A DNA stretch of 64,000 bases from CAYVOV01 sp964453525 (lineage in GTDB: Bacteria; Chloroflexota; Dehalococcoidia; Dehalococcoidales; UBA2162): assembly GCA_964453525.1 (NCBI GenBank), contig CAYVOV010000013.1, forward strand, positions 1 to 64,000, given 5' to 3'. Each line of letters opens with the position of its first letter. The stretch's first letter is position 1. Under the pieces are notes generated by a model. It did no database searches. It was given only the letters and a program-made list of their open reading frames with translations, and had not been told where the DNA came from. Positions 49,360 through 58,488 of this stretch are shown piece by piece. Both the position numbers and the translations under genes were made by a program.

Positions 49360-49770
49360 ATGAATATGGATTTGTTTAAAGAGTTCCTGACAAGCGACGA
49401 TACCCTGCGAGTGTATGAAGACAGTACGCTTGTTTTTTCTTCCGAAAAAGACAGATTGCTGCCATTGCTTGAATACCTTGATGGATTGTCCGGTAATCCT
49501 CCGCAGGCAGTAATCTTTGATAAGATAGTCGGCAATGCGGCGGCACTATTATGTGTCATCGCTAACTGCCGGGAGGTTTACAGTCCGCTGGGCAGCCAAC
49601 TGGCAATCCGGACACTGGATAAATACGGAATCAAATATCATTTTTCCGAAACCGTGCCGTATATTCAACAACCGAGCAAAGAAATGTGCCCGATGGAGAA
49701 ACTATCACTGGATAAATCGCCGGAAGAATTCCACGAAACTATGAGAAATTTGATAAAACGGGAGGACTAA
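49360..49770 (+). CDS. DUF1893 domain protein
   Basis: 136 aa. TSDDTLRVYEDSTLVFSSEKDRLLPLLEYLDG, VIFDKIVGNAAALLCVIANCREVYSPLGSQLAIRTLDKYGIKYHFSETVPYI: the family of small proteins with a cytidine-deaminase-like fold. Typical members are about 120-140 aa; the enzymatic role is not known. It lies only 4 bp before the aldo/keto reductase gene, so the two are cotranscribed. Confidence 0.85.
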   Translation: MNMDLFKEFLTSDDTLRVYEDSTLVFSSEKDRLLPLLEYLDGLSGNPPQAVIFDKIVGNAAALLCVIANCREVYSPLGSQLAIRTLDKYGIKYHFSETVPYIQQPSKEMCPMEKLSLDKSPEEFHETMRNLIKRED

Positions 49771-49774
49771 CTAC

Positions 49775-50818
49775 ATGGAAAAGATAAGACTCGGCAGGAC
49801 TGAGATGATGGTATCGAGACTTGGCTTCGGGGGTATTCCTATTCAGAGGGATACCGAAGAAGATGCAGTAGCTGTGGTCAGGAAATGCCTTGACCTCGGT
49901 ATCACTTTTCTCGATACCGCCAACGGGTACACGAACAGCGAGGAGCGTATCGGCAAAGCTATTGCCGGACGGCGCGATGAGGTTATTATCGCCACCAAGT
50001 CCGGCGGCAGGGACAGCAAAACTGTGAAAGAACATTTGAAGTTGAGTCTGGAGCGCCTTGGTACCGAATATATAGACCTTTACCAGTTTCACAACGTGGC
50101 TGATTCCGGAAGCCTGGAGAAAGTGCTGGCTCCGGGCGGACCGCTGGCTGTAGCGGAGGAGGCTAAAAAAGCCGGAGTTATCAGGCACATCGGAGTCACT
50201 TCCCATTCGATGGACATAGCCAAAGAAATGGTAAAAACTGACCGCTTTGAGACGATTATGTTCCCCTTCAATTTCATAACCCTGGAAGCGGCTGAGGAAC
50301 TGATACCACTCTGCCGGGAGCATGATGTAGGCTTCATTGCCATGAAGCCGCTGGCGGGAGGGATGCTGGATAGCATTGCCGTTGCTTTTAAATACCTCCT
50401 CCAGTTCCCGGACGTACTCCCGATTCCCGGTATAGAAGTGCCGCATGAGATAGAGGAGATTGTCCGGATTGCGGAGGGGCCTGCGGAAATGACAAAAGCT
50501 GAAAAACAGGAGATGCAGCGGCTCCGGGACGAACTGGGTACTCAGTTCTGCCGCCGCTGTAACTACTGCCAGCCCTGCACGGTGGAGATACCGATTTCCA
50601 CGATAATGATAAGTCCCAGCTTTTTCAAGCGGATGCCGCCGGAGCGTTTCTTCCGCGAAATGGTCAATGCGGCAATGGAAAAAGCTACCGAATGTGTCGA
50701 CTGCGGAGAATGCGAAGAAAGGTGCCCTTACCATCTGCCCATCAGACAAATCACGTATGAGCGGATACAGTGGTACAATGCCGAAAAGAAGAAGTTCGAA
50801 GAAGCGACCGCTTCCTGA
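49775..50818 (+). CDS. Aldo/keto reductase with C-terminal ferredoxin-type clusters
   Basis: 347 aa. AKR barrel: RLGFGGIPIQRDTEEDA, LDTANGYTNSEERIGKAI with catalytic Tyr, VIIATKSGGR with Lys, DLYQFHNV with His. The C-terminal extension has FCRRCNYCQPC and CVDCGECEERCPYHLP, the second a full 4Fe-4S motif. Fe-S AKRs of this type are typical of anaerobes and may pass electrons between ferredoxin and NAD(P)H substrates. Second of a two- or three-gene run with DUF1893 and the MBL gene (42 bp). Confidence 0.9.
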   Translation: MEKIRLGRTEMMVSRLGFGGIPIQRDTEEDAVAVVRKCLDLGITFLDTANGYTNSEERIGKAIAGRRDEVIIATKSGGRDSKTVKEHLKLSLERLGTEYIDLYQFHNVADSGSLEKVLAPGGPLAVAEEAKKAGVIRHIGVTSHSMDIAKEMVKTDRFETIMFPFNFITLEAAEELIPLCREHDVGFIAMKPLAGGMLDSIAVAFKYLLQFPDVLPIPGIEVPHEIEEIVRIAEGPAEMTKAEKQEMQRLRDELGTQFCRRCNYCQPCTVEIPISTIMISPSFFKRMPPERFFREMVNAAMEKATECVDCGECEERCPYHLPIRQITYERIQWYNAEKKKFEEATAS

Positions 50819-50860
50819 TGGCTCTGCCTGATTTCTTTTCTATAGTGAAAGGAGTGAAGA

Positions 50861-51676
50861 ATGCAAAAACTTACCGATAACGTTTATGTCGAGACTGAAT
50901 TTCAGGGTTCCAACAACAGTTTTGTCGTCACCTCCGAAGGGGTGGTAATGATTGATACTCCTCAGATACCGGCGGACGCTATAAAGTGGCGGGATGAGAT
51001 TGCAAAGCACGGAAAGGTCCGGTACCTGATAAACACTGAGCCTCACGGCGACCACTTCAGCGGCAATTATTACTTCGAAGGCACGGTAGTAGCTCATGAG
51101 GGAGTCAGAGAAACGATTTTAGCCACACCGCCGGAACAGATGACGGAACGCGTTCAGCAGATGCATCCTGAAAGCCTTGCCCTTCTAAAGGGATACCAGT
51201 ACCGTCTTCCTGCAATTACCCTTTCCGAAAGGTTGACCCTGTATCTGGGCAATCATACCTTCCAGCTGATAAATCTCCCCGGGCATACCGCCTACCAGGT
51301 GGCGGTGTATGTTCCCGAGGAAAAAGTTATCTTCACCTCGGACAATGTGGTCTATAGTACCCAGCCTTTTATGTTTGCGGCGCTCCCCTACGACTGGCTG
51401 AAATCGCTGAAACGACTTCAGGAACTGGATGCCGATACGCTAGTGCCAGGGCACGGAAATGTCTGCAAAAAGGATTATCTCACCAGAATGAGCTCTAAAG
51501 TTCAGGCCTGGATAAATGCCGCCACCACCGCAATGGACCGGGGAATGAGCCTGGAAGAAGCCCAGAAAGACGATGCCCTGCTCGAGCAGTGCTCCATCAG
51601 GATAGGTACAGACCCTACGGCGGAGCGGTCAAGAATGATGAACATGGCTCGCCTTTATGAGGTGCTGAAAAAGTAG
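50861..51676 (+). CDS. MBL-fold metallohydrolase
   Basis: 271 aa. NTEPHGDHFSGN is the metal motif, but with Glu in place of the first His (ExHxDH rather than HxHxDH). LPGHTAYQV, TSDNVVYSTQP and VPGHGN supply the other ligands. Members with this N-terminal layout (TDNVYVETEFQGSNNSFVVTSEGVVMIDTP) are secondary-metabolite or glyoxalase-like hydrolases. GAAAGGAGTGAAGA precedes the ATG. Last gene of the plus-strand run. Confidence 0.87.
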   Translation: MQKLTDNVYVETEFQGSNNSFVVTSEGVVMIDTPQIPADAIKWRDEIAKHGKVRYLINTEPHGDHFSGNYYFEGTVVAHEGVRETILATPPEQMTERVQQMHPESLALLKGYQYRLPAITLSERLTLYLGNHTFQLINLPGHTAYQVAVYVPEEKVIFTSDNVVYSTQPFMFAALPYDWLKSLKRLQELDADTLVPGHGNVCKKDYLTRMSSKVQAWINAATTAMDRGMSLEEAQKDDALLEQCSIRIGTDPTAERSRMMNMARLYEVLKK

Positions 51677-51697
51677 TATAAAATGTCTTCAGGCAAG

Positions 51698-52333
51698 TCA
51701 GACCGTATTAAAACCGGCGGCGAAGAACTCCGCTACACGGCGGGCAAGCTCTTCCTCATAGCCGACCATAGAGTGGTCGGCGCCCTCTATTACCTGGTAC
51801 TGCTCCGGTTGAGCCACGCCGGCAGTATGCTGGTGGAATTGCTCGATAGGTAGCATCTGGTCGTTATCGCCGATTAAATACAGCTTCGGTTTGCCGTATC
51901 CTTCCAGCTTTTCCCAGCCATCATCGCCCAGCGGCACGCAGGATAATGCTAGCATGCTTACGCGCTCATCACTGAGAGCGACCTCCAGAGCTACCATCGC
52001 TCCGAAAGAATATCCGGCCAGTCCGATTCTACCGGTGTCTACATCTGGTGTGGAGAGAACGAAATCAATAGCCGCTCTGGTATCGTCCCGTTCGCCGATT
52101 CCTTCCCCGAAGCTGCCTTCACTGCCGCCCACACCTCTGAAATTGAACCTGAAAGCGGCTATTGATTGCCTGAACAACGCCTCGCAGATAGCAAGTAACA
52201 CGTTGTTGTCCATACTGCCGCCGCGGGGAGGATAAGGATGGCAGACAACCACCGCCGGGAAAGGCCCTTCTCCTCCAGGGAAATGCCATTCTCCTTCAAG
52301 AGTAATATCGCCACAGGAAAATTTCACCGTCAT
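51698..52333 (-). CDS. Alpha/beta hydrolase (dienelactone-hydrolase family)
   Basis: 211 aa. FPAVVVCHPYPPRGGSMDN, FRFNFRGVGGSEGSF, and a nucleophile elbow GLAGYSFGAMVALE with Ser116. A C-terminal acid-His region IEGADHSMVGYEEE carries the His. Esterase or acyl hydrolase of unknown substrate. Overlaps the rarA stop by four bases (ATGA). Confidence 0.87.
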   Translation of the reverse strand: MTVKFSCGDITLEGEWHFPGGEGPFPAVVVCHPYPPRGGSMDNNVLLAICEALFRQSIAAFRFNFRGVGGSEGSFGEGIGERDDTRAAIDFVLSTPDVDTGRIGLAGYSFGAMVALEVALSDERVSMLALSCVPLGDDGWEKLEGYGKPKLYLIGDNDQMLPIEQFHQHTAGVAQPEQYQVIEGADHSMVGYEEELARRVAEFFAAGFNTV

Positions 52334-53751
52334 TCCGTTGTTTCTTCTTCTGGTTCTTCAGTTAATTCGGCTATTTCAGTCTGTTCGGTTTCTGCGGTTT
52401 CTTCCGTTTCTTCCGTTTTATCTGCCTTTTTTCTGCCCGGCCACCATTTTTTCAGTCGGTTGACAATCTGTTTCTCGTATCCCTGTTCACTGGGTGAATA
52501 GTACTGATTACCCTGGAGAGAGCCTGGCAGGTTTTGCTGCTCGACAAAGCTGTCCGGGTAATCATGAGCGTATTTGTATCCGGCGCCATAGCCCATTTCT
52601 TTCATCAGCGGGGTTACCGCGTTGCGTAGATGAAAAGGCACCGCTTGTTCGGCACTCTTTTTGATTTCCTCCTGGACCCGTGAGTATCCCTCATAAAGAG
52701 AGTTGCTTTTCGGAGCGGTAGCCAGGTAAACGGTCGCCTCGGCAAGAGCCAGATTACCCTCGGGCATGCCGATAAAATGGACCGCTTGCTGGGCTGCCAT
52801 AGCGATTACAAGAGCCTGAGGGTCAGCCATGCCGACGTCCTCAGTGGCAAACCTGACAAGGCGGCGAGCAATGTAAAGGGGGTCTTCTCCCGCTTCCAGC
52901 ATTCTTGCCAGCCAGTACATCGAAGCATCCGGGTCCGAACCCCGCATTGACTTGTGGAGAGCCGAAATAAGGTCGTAATGCTGGTCTCCTGCCTTATCGT
53001 AGCGCAGCGCTGGGTGCTGGACGGCATCTTCAATAATTGATAAGGGAATAATACGCTTGCCGCTGGCATCGGGAGGAGTGGTCAGAGTCGCCATTTCAAG
53101 GGCATTCAGGGCAATGCGGGCATCACCCTTTGACATGGTTATAAGATGGTCTACTGCCTCGGGCGTCAGTTGGACATTTAGTGCTCCCATTCCCCTCAGC
53201 CTGTCCCTCAACGCTCTCATTATTATGACACGGATTTCATCATCGATAAGCGGGTTCAGGGTAAGCACCTGGCATCTGGAGAGAAGAGGTGAAGTAACCT
53301 CAAACGACGGGTTTTCCGTGGTGGCGCCAATCAGGGTAACAGTACCGTCTTCGACATAGGGCAGGATGGCGTCCTGCTGGGCTTTATTAAAACGGTGGAT
53401 CTCATCAATGAAAAGTATCGTTTTCTGGTGATAAATTCTGGAGCGTTCCTTTGATTCCTCTATTATCCGGCGCAGTTCAGCCACTCCGGCGCTGACGGCG
53501 CTGACGGCGCTGAAGTATGAATCGGTGGTACTGGCTATTACGTAAGCCAGGGTGGTCTTACCGCTACCCGGTGGACCCCATAGAACGATTGACGGTATCC
53601 GCCCGGCTTCGATAGCCCGGCGCAGCACTCTTCCTTCGCCGACGAGGTGCTCCTGACCGACGAACTCATGCAGTGTTGCCGGTCTCATCCGTGTAGCCAG
53701 CGGTGCTTGCCGTCCTTTTTGCTCCTCCTGCTGATGCTCAAACATATCCAT
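52330..53751 (-). CDS. rarA: Replication-associated recombination protein RarA (MgsA)
   Basis: 473 aa AAA+ ATPase. Walker A LWGPPGSGKTT, Walker B ILFIDEIHRFNKAQQDA, sensor ATTENPSFEV, and the RarA C-terminal helical part (RYDKAGDQHYDLISALHKSMRGSDPDA, DVGMADPQAL) typical of the family. It acts at stalled forks and with DNA polymerase clamp loaders. Oddity: an acidic tail of about 30 residues (KADKTEETEETAETEQTE...) beyond the usual end. A short nonanucleotide tandem repeat near 53490-53520 encodes AVSAVSAG. Confidence 0.93.
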   Translation of the reverse strand: MDMFEHQQEEQKGRQAPLATRMRPATLHEFVGQEHLVGEGRVLRRAIEAGRIPSIVLWGPPGSGKTTLAYVIASTTDSYFSAVSAVSAGVAELRRIIEESKERSRIYHQKTILFIDEIHRFNKAQQDAILPYVEDGTVTLIGATTENPSFEVTSPLLSRCQVLTLNPLIDDEIRVIIMRALRDRLRGMGALNVQLTPEAVDHLITMSKGDARIALNALEMATLTTPPDASGKRIIPLSIIEDAVQHPALRYDKAGDQHYDLISALHKSMRGSDPDASMYWLARMLEAGEDPLYIARRLVRFATEDVGMADPQALVIAMAAQQAVHFIGMPEGNLALAEATVYLATAPKSNSLYEGYSRVQEEIKKSAEQAVPFHLRNAVTPLMKEMGYGAGYKYAHDYPDSFVEQQNLPGSLQGNQYYSPSEQGYEKQIVNRLKKWWPGRKKADKTEETEETAETEQTEIAELTEEPEEETTE

Positions 53752-53968
53752 AGTTTAACACCCCCCTGAATTATGCTCCACTGCCCATATGCTTGTAGTA
53801 TATTATTTCAGGGCCGTTTTCATCAAGGTTTACTATTTGTATAACCTCCATCCTCCTCTGGTAAAATCCTAAATCAGAATTTCTAAACTCTAAACATTTA
53901 GGATTTAGTATTTAGGGCTTGGTATTTTAAAGAGTAGGAGCTTCGCTCATCTTCAAAACTCCCGTTTG

Positions 53969-55414
53969 TTATGCATACTCCAAAAGCTTGCGGTGTAATT
54001 CCACCATTGCCATGGTATCCTGCTCGCAGTATTTCAGAAGCTGTCTTTTAATTAGCTCGGCTTCTCCGGCTTCATATTTACCCAGTGCCAGGCAGGCAAA
54101 GGCTGCCATGGCTGAGTCGCCATCAGAAATCTCCATACCATTATAGGACATCTCCGGCACCAGCACCGGCAGTGTTCTCTTTATAGATGTACTGCCGTGA
54201 AAATCCGGGTGATAGAAGTTCTTTCTGGTAATTGCCTCAAGGTCTACAATCCGCTCTGATAAAGAGTTCAGTTCCTTTGAAAGGTCGGGAAACCACCGCA
54301 CCAGGCTGTTGATTACAGCCTTTTCAAAGGCGGAATAGGCGACTATGCTGCCCTCTTTTCCGATATCCCTGATTAATTTCTCGGCGAGTTGCCTCCGGCA
54401 GTCCCGGGTCGGGTCAGCCAGGTATTCTCTGTGTTCAGGCACTGAATTCGTGTCCGGGCACACGTGTATTGAGTACTGCGTGGGAATCTGGGTATAAGGG
54501 GCGATATCCGGGTAGAGCGGAATTACTGTCATAACAGTCTCAAAATCAAGATAGTAAGCGGGGAATGTAATTGATTCCAGGGCAATTCTCAGATTTTCTC
54601 CTACGAAAGCCTGTCCCGATACCACACAGTCCCTCGCCCTTGCCTGGTTTTCGGTTAAAGAGAAATCAGCCGGGATATCCTCGATACGGAATATTCCTGA
54701 TGCCGTCAGCTCACTGAACCTGGATTGATTCAATCTTGGGATTTCGAAGATGTGATTCCTGGTGTCCTTGCCCAGGCAGTCTTTGAACAGGTCACAGCCT
54801 CGGCACTCGTAGATAAGAACCGGTTCCGGTTTTTCTGGAGCGCGCGTTATCTTTTCTACCTGTTCCCAGGATGGCTTGAATTCCTCGACCTTTGCCAGGA
54901 CTTCCTCTGTATGGTCGATTTCAGTGAAAAGTTTTTTATTATCCATTCCCAGGCGGAAGTCCTTTGAGACGAGCAGCAGTGAGATACCGGATATAGTTAC
55001 CCCGCAGCGCTGAAGGACCATGGTGGTGTAAGCCATGTCGTCGATGAATTCTTCCCTGTCATTGATGCTGGATTTGACTTCACAGAGGTGCCAGCCGTTA
55101 TCCGTCCTCTTTAAAATATCCGCCCTGGCGGCAAAGCTGTCGGTAAGGAAAGCCCCCTCGAATATGACCGTGACGCCAGCGTCCTCCATCAGGTTTTCTG
55201 TCCTGTTTGTGACGACGGTTAAGTCTACTTCGTTTATAAGGATGCCTTCCGGGTAGAGTTCTCTGGCTCTCCTGCCAATCTCAAGACCCTGCTCGATGCG
55301 GAATTTATCACCGGGTGATAGCACTTCCGTAATTTCCCCGGACCGCATCAGCCATCCCAAAGTCGGGCAGACCAGACCATTCAGGAATATTTCTTTTGAA
55401 ACGTTCTTTGTCAT
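53969..55414 (-). CDS. RecB-like nuclease / DUF2779 exonuclease-like protein
   Basis: 481 aa of the TM0106-type group. An N-terminal PD-(D/E)XK-like part has GAFLTDSFAARADILKR followed by HLCEVKSS (Glu, Lys). A Cys group YECRGCDLFKDCLGK may bind an Fe-S cluster as in AddB/Cas4. The C-terminal half has YYLDFETV, AYSAFEKAVI, IVDLEAI and CEQDTMAMVELH: acidic residues as in DEDD (DnaQ-like) exonucleases. DNA- or RNA-cleaving by inference. Coupled by ATGA overlap to the Schlafen-AlbA gene upstream. Confidence 0.8.
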   Translation of the reverse strand: MTKNVSKEIFLNGLVCPTLGWLMRSGEITEVLSPGDKFRIEQGLEIGRRARELYPEGILINEVDLTVVTNRTENLMEDAGVTVIFEGAFLTDSFAARADILKRTDNGWHLCEVKSSINDREEFIDDMAYTTMVLQRCGVTISGISLLLVSKDFRLGMDNKKLFTEIDHTEEVLAKVEEFKPSWEQVEKITRAPEKPEPVLIYECRGCDLFKDCLGKDTRNHIFEIPRLNQSRFSELTASGIFRIEDIPADFSLTENQARARDCVVSGQAFVGENLRIALESITFPAYYLDFETVMTVIPLYPDIAPYTQIPTQYSIHVCPDTNSVPEHREYLADPTRDCRRQLAEKLIRDIGKEGSIVAYSAFEKAVINSLVRWFPDLSKELNSLSERIVDLEAITRKNFYHPDFHGSTSIKRTLPVLVPEMSYNGMEISDGDSAMAAFACLALGKYEAGEAELIKRQLLKYCEQDTMAMVELHRKLLEYA

Positions 55415-55998
55415 AAAGACTCCTTACCAAGTCTTATACATTCTCTTATTAGTTGCCTCCATTCAGGTGTCGGATCAATTGTAGCAGCAACACGTGTCTC
55501 TGCGCTCTCAGTTCTAATGTATATACAACCTGCTCTAAGAATAAATTCACTATCTTCTGAAGATTTACAATCTTTCATACATACACAAGGATATTGTTGA
55601 AAACGCGATATTTTTATTATTGGATATCTGATACCAGCGAATTCTTCTTTATAAATCCGAACTGCTATTCTATCTTGATCACCTAGATACTTCTCAACAT
55701 GCTGACACAACTTCGTAACCTCATAAGAGGCAACTATTTCATCTGTAATAGCAGGGTCTGGTGCAATACTTTTATCTTTCTGCTCCTTGTATCCAACAAT
55801 TAAATGACCGCCACCAGAATTTGCTAACGCCAGTATGTGCTTTACTAATTTGGCGGCGAAGTTAGTTCTTCTATCAAACTTCACAGCGGCTTTATAATCG
55901 ACATTTCTCGATTCCACCGGAAATTCTAGTAATTCCTTAAGATATCTGGGATCTTCTTCTTTAATATATCTAGGTTCTCGTTCTAGCATGGGTGTCAT
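55411..55998 (-). CDS. Schlafen/AlbA_2-domain protein
   Basis: 195 aa. VESRNVDYKAAVKFDRRTNFAAKLVKHILALANSGGGHLIVGYKEQ is the AlbA_2 (Schlafen AAA_4) core: E..D.K, then ALANSGGG.+++G. Later EEFAGIRYPIIKISRF. AT-richer than surrounding genes. Such proteins bind nucleic acid and recur in defence islands and transcription regulators. Coupled (ATGA) with the following nuclease gene, so the two likely act together. Confidence 0.8.
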   Translation of the reverse strand: MTPMLEREPRYIKEEDPRYLKELLEFPVESRNVDYKAAVKFDRRTNFAAKLVKHILALANSGGGHLIVGYKEQKDKSIAPDPAITDEIVASYEVTKLCQHVEKYLGDQDRIAVRIYKEEFAGIRYPIIKISRFQQYPCVCMKDCKSSEDSEFILRAGCIYIRTESAETRVAATIDPTPEWRQLIRECIRLGKESL

Positions 55999-56095
55999 CC
56001 AATAGTCCTAGAAAAACTACATGGTAAAATCATATGCAGCAATTAAATACTTTACAGTTGCTTGATAAGGTGATTAATAAGAAACTAAATTTGAT

Positions 56096-56665
56096 TTACC
56101 CGATAATAATATCATCCAGTTTGCGTTTCGGTACGTGGTGGGTGCTTTCGGCATCACGCCAGTAGGCATAGCTATCACCGGCGCTCATTGTCTCCAGCAC
56201 CACTTTTTCGCCCGGCTCACCGAGAGCAACCACCAGGGCAATGTCGTACTTCTCCGGTATGTTAAGGTTCTTTCTGAGCACGTCTTTGTTAGCCGAACCG
56301 AGCATGCAGCCGCCGAGTCCCTTTTCCGTGGCGCTGAGCAGAATGCTCTGGGCAGCTATTCCGTGGTCGCAGCCCGCGTTCTGGGCTATCTCGGTATCGA
56401 GCAGGATGACGATATAGGCGGAAGGTCGTTCTCCTTCGGCGGGGCCCGGCCAGTCCCTGAGCAGTCCGGCCCAGCCGACGGTCTCGAATATCTTGGCGTT
56501 CTTTTCCGGTTCGTTGGAGAGGATGTATTTCAGCGCCTGCCGGTTGGTGGCGGACGCCGAGCACCTTGCCAGGTCGACAAGCTCTCTCAGCGTCTCCATT
56601 GAGACCGGGACATCCTGGTGAAATCTCCTGTAACTCCGGTTCTTCAGTATCAGGTCTTTTAGCAT
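56096..56665 (-). CDS. Nitroreductase-family protein
   Basis: 189 aa. RSYRRF, SASATNRQALKYI, GIAAQSILLSATEKGLGGCMLG, IALVVALGEPGEKV: FMN-dependent nitroreductase fold. Most members are 180-230 aa. Substrate unknown; it may act on quinones, nitro groups or as a dehalogenase-like reductase. Single gene; downstream of the AlbA gene with an opposite-region gap of about 100 bp. Confidence 0.85.
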   Translation of the reverse strand: MLKDLILKNRSYRRFHQDVPVSMETLRELVDLARCSASATNRQALKYILSNEPEKNAKIFETVGWAGLLRDWPGPAEGERPSAYIVILLDTEIAQNAGCDHGIAAQSILLSATEKGLGGCMLGSANKDVLRKNLNIPEKYDIALVVALGEPGEKVVLETMSAGDSYAYWRDAESTHHVPKRKLDDIIIG

Positions 56666-56713
56666 CCAGTCCTCCTTCAGTGTTTAGGCTATTCTATGTA
56701 TTCTCTCTTTCTT

Positions 56714-57118
56714 AAAGGGAGATAAAGAGGGATTTATGAAATCCCCCTTACTCCCCTTTTTCAAAGGGGGAATTGTTACGCCTTTCCTAGACACCCCCGT
56801 TTCAAATTACTATACTGGTTCCAATTTTCCGTTATGCGTCATCCTAAAAGGTTAGTACCTGTTCATTCCGTCATTCCCGCGAAGGCGGGAATCCAGTAAT
56901 CCAAACCACCAGCCTAGATTCCGGATCAAGTCCGGAATGACAATTCAATTTTTTCAGACAATTTTAAATTCTAATAAAGAGAGGCTTCGTTCCTATTGGA
57001 CTCCCCGTTATTAAATTTTTCTAATTGTTAACAGCCTTGTTACTATATCTCCCTTTACCAAAGGGAGATATAGAAGGATTTATAAAATCCCCCTTACTCC
57101 CCCTTTTTCAAAGGGAGA
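56714..57118. repeat. Direct repeats and a palindromic element
   Basis: Two copies of a 59-bp C/T-rich element, at 56714-56772 and 57060-57118 (AAAGGGAGATA...TCCCCCTTACTCCCC...CAAAGGG), flank a palindromic sequence (about 56866-56942) with ATTCCCGC/GCGGGAAT and ATTCCGGA/TCCGGAAT. This 490-bp gap has no gene. The middle element resembles the widespread CATTCCCGCGAAGGCGGGAAT repeat of many genomes. Confidence 0.65.
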
Positions 57119-57157
57119 TTTTATTATGAAATAGGGCTTCGCCCCACTTTATTCCTC

Positions 57158-58477
57158 TTACTTATACCTCTTCACTTCAAATCTGTAGAGCTTAACGGGT
57201 TCACTCATCGGGATGCCGGCTTTCTGGCGGCAGATATTGATTTGCTGCTCGACGGTATCAACACCTTCGAGGTCGGGAAGGAGCAGTCCCCGGCTATACC
57301 CGGCCTGGACGATAACTCCGTATTTCCTGGGGTCGAGTTCATCCTGGCTATCGACAGGCTCAGGAGAGGTAAGGACATCAACGCTGTATTCGAGGTCTTC
57401 AAGCTCATCGGGAGTGATAGGATGGAAGCGGGGGTCTCTTGTTGCCGAGGCGATGGCGTTGCTCATTATTTCCTCGGCGACGTTATTCGTGGCAGGCTCA
57501 AATGTGCCGATGCACCCCCTTAGCTCACCCAACTTGTGGATGGAAACGAATACCCCTGCCTGTTCCTTCATTTCAGGAGTTAGCTCTTTCGGTAGCTCCG
57601 GCGCCTTGCCCTCTCTGACATAGGTCTCCACCGTCTGCTTTGCCAGTTCTACCAGGGGAGATAACTCTGTTTCTCCACCGATAATTATCCCGGCATAGCC
57701 CACCACACTCGAGTAATCACCGGTGATATCGCCGCTGGTCTGGTACCTGACAAGTTGCGTTCTTTTAGCTCCGAGTTCCCTGGCAGCAACGATGAGGCTG
57801 ACCGCCGCAGCAAATCCGCACATTGTTATGTTAAATTCTCTGACCCGCTTCATTAATTCGTTTTCGTTCATATCAAGCATGGCTTCTATAGCCTCGTTAT
57901 CTTTTCCCTGGGTTGTCTTCTGCTCCTCGTAGTGGTTCATATCACTGGAGGCAATGATTAATGTCTCTCTGCCCGTCTCTTTCACTGCCTTGGCAATGGC
58001 ACTACCGACTTCCCTATAAACCTCGCCGTGTGCGTAGCCGAGGACAATCGGGACAAGCTTGATATCCGGTTTGAAATACTGGAGGAAAGGCAACTGGACT
58101 TCTATGGAGTGCTCGTAATTATGGGCGCGGCTGTCTTCTGCCATGTACTCGGAGCTTGACAGGATTTTTTTTGCCAGTTCGGAGTCAATCTCCACGTCGC
58201 CCAGCGGTGTTTTCCAGGTCCCTTCGGTAATAATGCTCTGAGGGTGGCCGCTCCCGGTGTGGCTGGGCCCGATGATGACAGCCGTTTCTTTTAGCTTGAC
58301 CCGGGAAACAACATCACCGACCACCGGTCCCGAATAAATATAACCGGCATGGGGAAGGACCAGACCGATTGCCTCTTCCTTTTCAGCTTCTTCATCGACC
58401 AGTCCTTTTATCATAACTCTGAGTTCTTCCTGTGAACCCGGATAGAACTGCCCGGCTACAATTGGATTCCTTATCAT
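57158..58477 (-). CDS. AmmeMemoRadiSam proteins B and A, fused (MEMO-AMMECR1)
   Basis: 439 aa from ATG 58477 (AAAGGAGGGAACA before it). Residues 1 to about 270 are a MEMO-family protein (QFYPGSQEELR, LPHAGYIYSGPV, IGPSHTGSG, SSDMNHYE); about 275-439 is the AMMECR1 domain (AGVFVSIHKLGELRGCIGTFEP). In most genomes these are two genes; here they are one. With the radical SAM gene 11 bp upstream they complete the AmmeMemoRadiSam system, conserved in many anaerobes but without a known function. Confidence 0.92.
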   Translation of the reverse strand: MIRNPIVAGQFYPGSQEELRVMIKGLVDEEAEKEEAIGLVLPHAGYIYSGPVVGDVVSRVKLKETAVIIGPSHTGSGHPQSIITEGTWKTPLGDVEIDSELAKKILSSSEYMAEDSRAHNYEHSIEVQLPFLQYFKPDIKLVPIVLGYAHGEVYREVGSAIAKAVKETGRETLIIASSDMNHYEEQKTTQGKDNEAIEAMLDMNENELMKRVREFNITMCGFAAAVSLIVAARELGAKRTQLVRYQTSGDITGDYSSVVGYAGIIIGGETELSPLVELAKQTVETYVREGKAPELPKELTPEMKEQAGVFVSIHKLGELRGCIGTFEPATNNVAEEIMSNAIASATRDPRFHPITPDELEDLEYSVDVLTSPEPVDSQDELDPRKYGVIVQAGYSRGLLLPDLEGVDTVEQQINICRQKAGIPMSEPVKLYRFEVKRYK

Positions 58478-58488
58478 TGTTCCCTCCT

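Noticed and set aside
53480..53520. Phase-variable repeat in rarA
   Set aside because: The nonanucleotide repeats are in frame and would not shift the reading frame if copy number changes.
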